From Phycisphaerae bacterium (GTDB taxonomy: Bacteria; Planctomycetota; Phycisphaerae; UBA1845), in contig JABWBH010000013.1 of NCBI GenBank assembly GCA_013360585.1, positions 1 through 64,000 on the forward strand: DNA of 64,000 nt, in the 5' to 3' direction. The position numbers and the translations under genes are program-made. Below the pieces are notes generated by a model, which searched no databases, was not told the origin of the DNA, and was given only the letters and a program-made list of their open reading frames with translations. Below are positions 59,217 to 64,000 of the stretch, piece after piece (within the stretch, counting starts at the first letter, position 1; each line of letters opens with the position of its first letter).

Positions 59217-60550
59217 CGCGCGTCTTCCCCCCACTGCGGCTCCGCGTCGACGAGGATGAACTTGATCTCGGCTTCGGCAGCCAGCTCGCCTGCGACACGC
59301 GCCGACGCCTGCACGTGCCCGACGTTGCTGCGCGCCCGGATCGAGCGGACCTCGAGCAGGAGCTGGTCGCCAGGCCGGACTGGTCGGCGGAACTTGACCT
59401 TGTCCAGGCTCAGCAGCACCGCGACTTTGCCCTTGTGTTCGAGCTCCTGAGACAGCAGCAGCCCTCCGAGCTGCGACATCGCCTCAATGATGAGCACGCC
59501 CGGCATGATCGGCTCTCCGGGATAGTGCCCCTGAAAGAACTCCTCGTTGATCGTGACGTTCTTCAAACCCACGGCGCGCTGGGAGCCTTCGATTTCGAGA
59601 ATGCGGTCGACCATCAACAGCGGGTAGCGGTGGGGGAGAAGGCGCTGAATGTGCCGGATGTCGTAGACCGGCGGGCGCTTCAGGCGGGCGGACTCCTCCT
59701 GCTGCCGCTCGTGTTCGAGAAGCGCCCGCACCATCGCATGATTGAGCGCATGCCCGGACTTCCTCGCGAACACGCGACCGACGATCGGCCGTCCCAGCAG
59801 GGAAAGGTCTCCGACGAGGTCGAGGATTTTGTGCCGGACGCATTCCTCGGGAAATCGCAGGGCGTTGTTGATCGGTCCGTCTTCACCGAACACGAGGATG
59901 TCCTGATACGTCAGGTGCAGTCCGAAGCCCATCGCCTGAAGCTGCTTGACCTCGCGCTCGAGGACGAACGTGCGCGCAGGGGCGATCTTCGTCTCGAAGT
60001 CCTCCGGCGTGACGGTGACGCGGTAGGTCTGCCGTCCGATCGGCGTGTCCGTGCCGTAATCCAGGTCGTAGAAAATCTCCAGGTGCTCCTGATTCCGCTT
60101 CAGGGGGGGCAGGGCGACGAGTTCGGCGTCGTCCTCGGCGACCCGGATCATGTCGGCGACGGTGTAAGCGTCGACGAGGGGTTCCTGCTCCTCAATACCC
60201 CCATCCTTGAGACGATCGAGGAAGGGGAGGCTGCTGCCGTCCATCGCGGGCACTTCGGCGCCGCGCAGCTCGATCTGAAGGTTATCGAGGCCGAGGGCGG
60301 CGCAGGCGCTTAAGCAGTGTTCGACGGTCTCGATCTGCGTCGAACCGTTCTTCAGGGTGGTGCGGCGGGCACGCTTCGAAACGTTCTCGACGCGCGCGGC
60401 GATGCGCACCGGCGTCGCCTGATCCGTGCGGATGAACCAGATTCCGGTGTTCGGTGGGGCGGGTTTGAAGCGGAGGCGGCTGGACTCTCCGGTGAAGAGT
60501 CCGCGCCCTTCAATCTCGACTTCCCGGCTGATCGTGTGTTGATGCCTCAA
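59213..60550 (-). CDS. Bifunctional LpxC-FabZ
   Basis: 445 residues. Residues 1-~285 are the zinc amidase LpxC, which deacetylates UDP-acyl-GlcNAc, the committed step of lipid A synthesis: QHTISREVEIEGRGLFTGES, TQIETVEHCLSACAALGLDN with the metal His, the KSGHALNHAMVRALLEHE region and others. Residues ~288-445 are FabZ, the beta-hydroxyacyl-ACP dehydratase: YDIRHIQRLLPHRYPLLMVD, then FFQGHYPGEPIMPGVLIIEA with the catalytic His. This fusion is characteristic of Bacteroidota, Planctomycetota and relatives and couples acyl-chain supply with lipid A. It overlaps lpxD by 41 bp and lpxA by 4 bp, so translation is tightly linked. Confidence 0.96.
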   Translation of the reverse strand: MRHQHTISREVEIEGRGLFTGESSRLRFKPAPPNTGIWFIRTDQATPVRIAARVENVSKRARRTTLKNGSTQIETVEHCLSACAALGLDNLQIELRGAEVPAMDGSSLPFLDRLKDGGIEEQEPLVDAYTVADMIRVAEDDAELVALPPLKRNQEHLEIFYDLDYGTDTPIGRQTYRVTVTPEDFETKIAPARTFVLEREVKQLQAMGFGLHLTYQDILVFGEDGPINNALRFPEECVRHKILDLVGDLSLLGRPIVGRVFARKSGHALNHAMVRALLEHERQQEESARLKRPPVYDIRHIQRLLPHRYPLLMVDRILEIEGSQRAVGLKNVTINEEFFQGHYPGEPIMPGVLIIEAMSQLGGLLLSQELEHKGKVAVLLSLDKVKFRRPVRPGDQLLLEVRSIRARSNVGHVQASARVAGELAAEAEIKFILVDAEPQWGEDAR

Positions 60551-61568
60551 GGCGCTCCAACCGTTTCCGCAGATCCCGGACTTCCGCCAGCAGGTCGGGC
60601 AGCCGGCGCTGCGCGGCGAGGATCCGCCGCTCCAGCGCCGCGTCCTTCGCCGGATACCCCATCACGACCTGTCCTTCGGACGTCTGATCGACGACCACCG
60701 AGCCCGCCGCGACCGTCGACCTTGACGCGATCGTCGCCCCGTCCACGCTTCCCGACCGACCGGCCAGGACGCAGTAGTCGCCGATCCGCGTGCTTCCGCT
60801 CAATCCGGTCTGCGCGGCGATCACCGTCGCCCGGCCGATGCGGCAATTATGTCCGACCTGAACGTGATTATCAATTTTCGTGCCCGCGGCGATGCACGTG
60901 GATCCGAATTTTGCCCGATCGACGCAGGTTCCTGAGCCGATCTCCACGTCGTCCTCGATGACGACGTTGCCCGCGTGAGGGACACGACGGTGCGCCTTCC
61001 CGTCGAAGTAGAACCCGAACCCGTCGCCGCCGATCACCGCGCCCGCCTTGAGCACGACGCGGTCTCCCAGCACACACCCGTCATATACGACGGTGTTGGG
61101 TCCCAGAACGCAGTCTCTCCCGATCGCAACGTCGCGCCCGACGAAAACTCCGGGGTGCAGGATCGACCCGTAACCCACGCGGCTTCCCGGTCCGACCGTG
61201 ACGAAAGGACCGACGCGCACGCCCGCGTCGAGGGCGGCCTCCGGGTCGATCCACGACAGTTCGTGAGTACCGACGGGCGGCGACCACGCCTCAGGTTTCA
61301 GCACTCCGAGCACCGCCGCCAGCGCCGCATCCACCCGGTCACACAGCAGCGCCGTCATCGGTGTGGGACCGAAGTTCCGCGGGACGAGCACGGCGCCGGC
61401 CCGACTTTCCGCAAGCTGACCGGCGTAGCGGGACTGCGTGATGAACGTCAGTTCGTCCGGTCCCGCCTCAGCAACCGCCGCGACGCCGCGCAACAGCACC
61501 GCGCCGTCGCCGCGCACCGTCGCACCGGCGACCCGGGCCAGATCCTCAGCCGTGACCGGGAGTTTCAT
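60510..61568 (-). CDS. lpxD: UDP-3-O-acylglucosamine N-acyltransferase
   Basis: 352 residues. It adds the N-linked acyl chain in lipid A synthesis. The N-terminal uridine-binding domain (MKLPVTAEDLARVAGATVRG; PDELTFITQSRYAGQLAESR) precedes a hexapeptide beta helix (GPGSRVGYGSILHPGVFVGR; GPNTVVYDGCVLGDRVVLKA) with the catalytic His in KIDNHVQVGHNCRIGRATVI. It starts with an ATGA overlap on the skp stop, and its own end overlaps the start of lpxC-fabZ. The C-terminal tail is a short coiled helix (LPDLLAEVRDLRKRLERLEA). Confidence 0.96.
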   Translation of the reverse strand: MKLPVTAEDLARVAGATVRGDGAVLLRGVAAVAEAGPDELTFITQSRYAGQLAESRAGAVLVPRNFGPTPMTALLCDRVDAALAAVLGVLKPEAWSPPVGTHELSWIDPEAALDAGVRVGPFVTVGPGSRVGYGSILHPGVFVGRDVAIGRDCVLGPNTVVYDGCVLGDRVVLKAGAVIGGDGFGFYFDGKAHRRVPHAGNVVIEDDVEIGSGTCVDRAKFGSTCIAAGTKIDNHVQVGHNCRIGRATVIAAQTGLSGSTRIGDYCVLAGRSGSVDGATIASRSTVAAGSVVVDQTSEGQVVMGYPAKDAALERRILAAQRRLPDLLAEVRDLRKRLERLEASTHDQPGSRD

Positions 61569-62230
61569 GGCGACTTCGGTTTTTCCGGCGCTGGCGCCGG
61601 ACCGCCGGTTTTCTCGCCCGTCGGCTTGTCAGCGGCGGGCTTGGACTCCCTCGGCGCGGCCGGCGTGTTGCGCAGGCGGAAGGCGTCGTTGATGACCTTG
61701 ATGACCGGATCCGTCAGATCCAGGGAGGGGCTCCAGTAAATCACCTTCTGAAGCAGGATCTGCTGGCGCAGGGCGGCGGAGTCCGGCGCGTCCTGCGTGA
61801 GCAGGTCGTAAGTGACGACCAGATCGACGCCGCGCTCCTCGGCGACCTTCTGCACGCCCGCGCGGACATCGGCGTAGATCTCCATCAACGAGCGCTTATG
61901 CGCGGTCTTGATCGCTTCCGTCTCCATCTGGGTCCAGACCCGGTAGCGGATCTCGGCCTCCTGAAGCTCCGCAACCTTCCGGTCATACTCCGGCGTGTTC
62001 GGCTTGAACGCATCCTGAAGCGCGCGGCGCGAGGATTCGATCTGCGCCCGCTTCTTCTCCGCCTCCTCGTTGAGGAACTTCTCCTTCGCCACGAATTCCT
62101 CCTCGAGGTACGCCGTCCGCTCGTAGGCCTTGAAGATTCGCGCGATGTCGATCACGCCAACGTTGTTCTGCGCCGCCGTCTCCGCCGCGCACGCCGCCGC
62201 CAACCCGAAAATCATCAGCATCCGTTTCAT
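61565..62230 (-). CDS. skp: OmpH/Skp-family periplasmic chaperone
   Basis: 221 residues with a signal peptide (MKRMLMIFGLAAACAAETAA, then Q). Skp keeps unfolded outer-membrane proteins soluble for delivery to BamA, the gene just upstream. NNVGVIDIARIFKAYERTAY is the family start (Skp proteins begin with a beta strand ending in a V-D-x-x-R/K-like motif). A long helical pair follows (FLNEEAEKKRAQIESSRRAL; QTARALMEIYADVRAG-like region), then VDLVVTYDLL, the returning strand. A Pro/Lys-rich tail (ESKPAADKPTGEKTGGPAPA) is additional. It overlaps the lpxD start. Confidence 0.92.
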   Translation of the reverse strand: MKRMLMIFGLAAACAAETAAQNNVGVIDIARIFKAYERTAYLEEEFVAKEKFLNEEAEKKRAQIESSRRALQDAFKPNTPEYDRKVAELQEAEIRYRVWTQMETEAIKTAHKRSLMEIYADVRAGVQKVAEERGVDLVVTYDLLTQDAPDSAALRQQILLQKVIYWSPSLDLTDPVIKVINDAFRLRNTPAAPRESKPAADKPTGEKTGGPAPAPEKPKSP

Positions 62231-62255
62231 ACGCCATCTCCCGCAGTTTTCATCA

Positions 62256-64000
62256 TCAGAAGAAAGAGGTTCCGACGAAGAAGCTGAAGACCTGCTCCTC
62301 GTCGTCCGGTCCCTTAAGCACCGGGGCCGCCAGATCGAACTCGATCGGCACGGGACCGAGGAAGTCCAGCGTCAGACGTACGCCGACGCCCACCGACGCC
62401 CGCCAGTCCCGGATCGAGACGCTTTCCTCGACTGTGCCCATGTCGGTAAAGAGCACCCCCCGGAGCGACTCGCCGTAAATCGGGAAGGTATATTCCGCCC
62501 CGAAAAGCAGCATGAAGTCGCCACCGACCGGGTTGTCATCAAGCCCTTCCCGCGGACCCACGCCGCGGTATTCGAAGCCGCGCAGCGACCCGATTCCGCC
62601 CGCATAAAGCCGCTCAAACACCGGCGTGTCGCCGACCAGCACCGCCGTGTCGCCGCGCAACGAGAAGACGTGCTTGCGATCCAGCAGATCGGTGTACACC
62701 GGGAAATGCCGGACGTACCCGGTGCGCAACTCCGTGAACACATGATCGCCGCCGAGGATTCCGAATTGCTCGACGCTGAAGCGCCACCGGTCTCCTCGCG
62801 ACGGGATGAACCGGTTGTCCGTCCGATCCAGCACCAGCGCGCCCTTCACGCTGGTCAGAAGATTGCTTCCCTCCACGTCACGGATGTCCCGCGCGGCGAG
62901 AAGATCGACGTTGTCCACCTCGACGTCTTCGAGCCGGAAGGCGATCTCGCCGGTCCAGCCCTTCAGCAGCCCCCGCTCCAGCCGCTTGCCGAAACTGACG
63001 TAGGTTCCGACGCGGCCCTCATCATATCCGTCGCGCCCGCGCTCGAAGAGAAAGAACCCGGTATCAAACCGCAGCGGCGCATCCAGCAGATAAGGTTCAG
63101 TAAAGTCGATCCGGAAGCGGCTGACCTCAGTGCCCGGTTGAGCCTCAATCCGCATCCGCTGCCCCGCGCCCTGAAACGCCTGAAGGCGGAAGAACTCGCC
63201 GAAGCTTTTCGGGGTGTCGGAGATGTCGAAGTTCTTGAAGTCGATCGCGAACTGTCCGACCAGACCGTTGTTGCTGGTCACGCCGAACCCGAAGATCAGG
63301 TCTCCGACCCGGTCAGCTTCCTGCACGTCGATCAGCGCGTCGCGAACGCCCGGTTCGTCGCCGACCGGAAGAATTCGAGCGGATTGAAAGATCTGCGTCT
63401 GCCGCAGGCGCGTCTCCGCGTCCCGCGCCTCGGTAAGGTTCCAGAGGTCGTCCGGCGGAAACAGCCGGAACTCGCGGAGCACAACCTTGTCCTTCGTCTG
63501 AGTGTTGCCGCGGACGACGATCTGCCCGACGCGGAACTGACCGCCCTCGACGATTCGGAAGGTCACCAGCACCTGTCCAGGCGACTCGGAGAAAACCCGG
63601 ACGGCTTCGACGTTACGTTCGATGTATCCGATCTCGCCGTAACGCTTCTCGATGAGCGTCCGGTCAGCCTCGAGGATCGGCTGGATCACGTACGCGCCCT
63701 CCCGGCTTCGGATCAGGCTCTGAAGTTCCTCGGTGGAGAAGACCGTGTTGCCCTCGAAGCGCAGGCTTTCGATCCGATAGCGCGTGCCCTCCTCGATCGT
63801 GAAGACGATCCGGCGGTCACCCTCTTTTTCGAGGTTCTCAACGCGGTGCGTCACCTTCGCGTCGAGGAATCCTTGTTCGCGGTAGTACCGCTGGAGGTTG
63901 GCGACATCGGCCTCAAGCTGGGGCGGATCGAGCGTTCCCGCCCGGAAGAACCAGAACGCCGTGCGCGTTTGAATCTGCTTCATCAACTCGCGTTCGCTCA
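62256..64000 (-). CDS. bamA: Outer-membrane protein assembly factor BamA, 5' truncated by window edge
   Basis: About 581 residues are visible and the frame is open at base 64000, so the signal peptide and first POTRA domains lie outside. The seen part starts in a POTRA domain (LQRYYREQGFLDAKVTHRVE), has two more POTRA-like units (YRIESLRFEGNTVFSTEELQ; GQFRVGQIVVRGNTQTKDKV), then the Omp85 barrel (SNNGLVGQFAIDFKNFDISD; YAGGIGSLRGFEYRGVGPRE with the conserved RGF motif) and ends in TSFF with the C-terminal aromatic signature. BamA folds and inserts outer-membrane barrel proteins. It heads the visible lipid A/OM operon; the gap to skp is 25 bp. Confidence 0.95.
   Translation of the reverse strand, partial: SERELMKQIQTRTAFWFFRAGTLDPPQLEADVANLQRYYREQGFLDAKVTHRVENLEKEGDRRIVFTIEEGTRYRIESLRFEGNTVFSTEELQSLIRSREGAYVIQPILEADRTLIEKRYGEIGYIERNVEAVRVFSESPGQVLVTFRIVEGGQFRVGQIVVRGNTQTKDKVVLREFRLFPPDDLWNLTEARDAETRLRQTQIFQSARILPVGDEPGVRDALIDVQEADRVGDLIFGFGVTSNNGLVGQFAIDFKNFDISDTPKSFGEFFRLQAFQGAGQRMRIEAQPGTEVSRFRIDFTEPYLLDAPLRFDTGFFLFERGRDGYDEGRVGTYVSFGKRLERGLLKGWTGEIAFRLEDVEVDNVDLLAARDIRDVEGSNLLTSVKGALVLDRTDNRFIPSRGDRWRFSVEQFGILGGDHVFTELRTGYVRHFPVYTDLLDRKHVFSLRGDTAVLVGDTPVFERLYAGGIGSLRGFEYRGVGPREGLDDNPVGGDFMLLFGAEYTFPIYGESLRGVLFTDMGTVEESVSIRDWRASVGVGVRLTLDFLGPVPIEFDLAAPVLKGPDDEEQVFSFFVGTSFF

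Overview
The window reads as high-GC chromosomal DNA from a Planctomycetota bacterium (a Phycisphaerae-like or related lineage is likely; the species cannot be named from sequence alone). The indications are an H-Xn-DG type prepilin-like protein, several Cys-rich secreted proteins with long leaders, a fused LpxC-FabZ, a tiny signal-peptide protein ending in FGLP, unusual sigma-70 and FliA-type sigma factors, and a Gram-negative outer-membrane gene set (bamA, skp, lpxD, lpxC-fabZ, lpxA). No insertion sequence, prophage, CRISPR array or plasmid function was found.

Layout. 1-3.1 kb, minus strand: a DksA/TraR-like gene and a DUF456 membrane protein, then a pseudopilin-like gene, a Cys-rich secreted protein and a membrane-anchored protein cut by the left edge. 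4.5-9 kb: a FIST sensory-domain protein divergent from a large purL with tandem PurS-like domains. 8.8-9.6 kb: first copy of a multi-hairpin repeat. 9.6-15.4 kb: a membrane protein, tRNA-Ala(CGC), hisS, and pstS-pstC-pstA without pstB. 15.6-21.1 kb: a pyrK-like flavoprotein subunit, a large secreted metzincin-like protein, the second copy of the repeat, and dprA. 21.7-24.1 kb: two convergent secreted proteins that share a C-terminal domain. 24.3-29 kb: metH, with palindrome-rich inserts, and an isolated sdhC. 29-37.8 kb: secreted and cupin proteins, an HD-GYP protein, a FliA-like sigma factor, a small lipoprotein-like peptide, a coiled-coil membrane-anchored protein and a sigma-70 factor with N-terminal helix-turn-helix modules. 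37.8-49.6 kb: a surface-glycan region (fused neuA-neuB, neuC, glf, two glycosyltransferase-like genes) with a ThuA-like secreted protein, a Cys/Met-metabolism lyase and a B12-like domain protein in between. 49.7-57.8 kb: PTS IIA, a TlpA-like thioredoxin, a CpxP/Spy-like protein, miaA, an ABC exporter and a beta-CASP nuclease. 57.9-64 kb: a yidD-like gene converging on the bamA-skp-lpxD-lpxC/fabZ-lpxA operon, whose bamA is cut by the right edge.

The most striking non-genic signal is a set of dispersed palindromic repeats. Two ~270-bp intergenic copies (8841-9116 and 19498-19763) share several hairpins, including one stem with a compensatory base-pair change, plus three 27-bp iterons. A 25-27-bp palindrome occurs intergenically and also inside reading frames, and a 23-bp palindrome occurs twice. 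Several conserved enzymes (PurL, MetH, the PyrK-like protein) carry in-frame, low-complexity peptide inserts exactly where such palindromes or short tandem repeats sit. This suggests a small mobile or slipping repeat system that tolerates insertion into linkers of housekeeping proteins.

Genes act in recognisable modules: phosphate uptake; one-carbon, methionine and purine synthesis; sialic-acid-like sugar synthesis with activation and galactofuranose formation for surface glycans; and lipid A initiation coupled with outer-membrane protein assembly.
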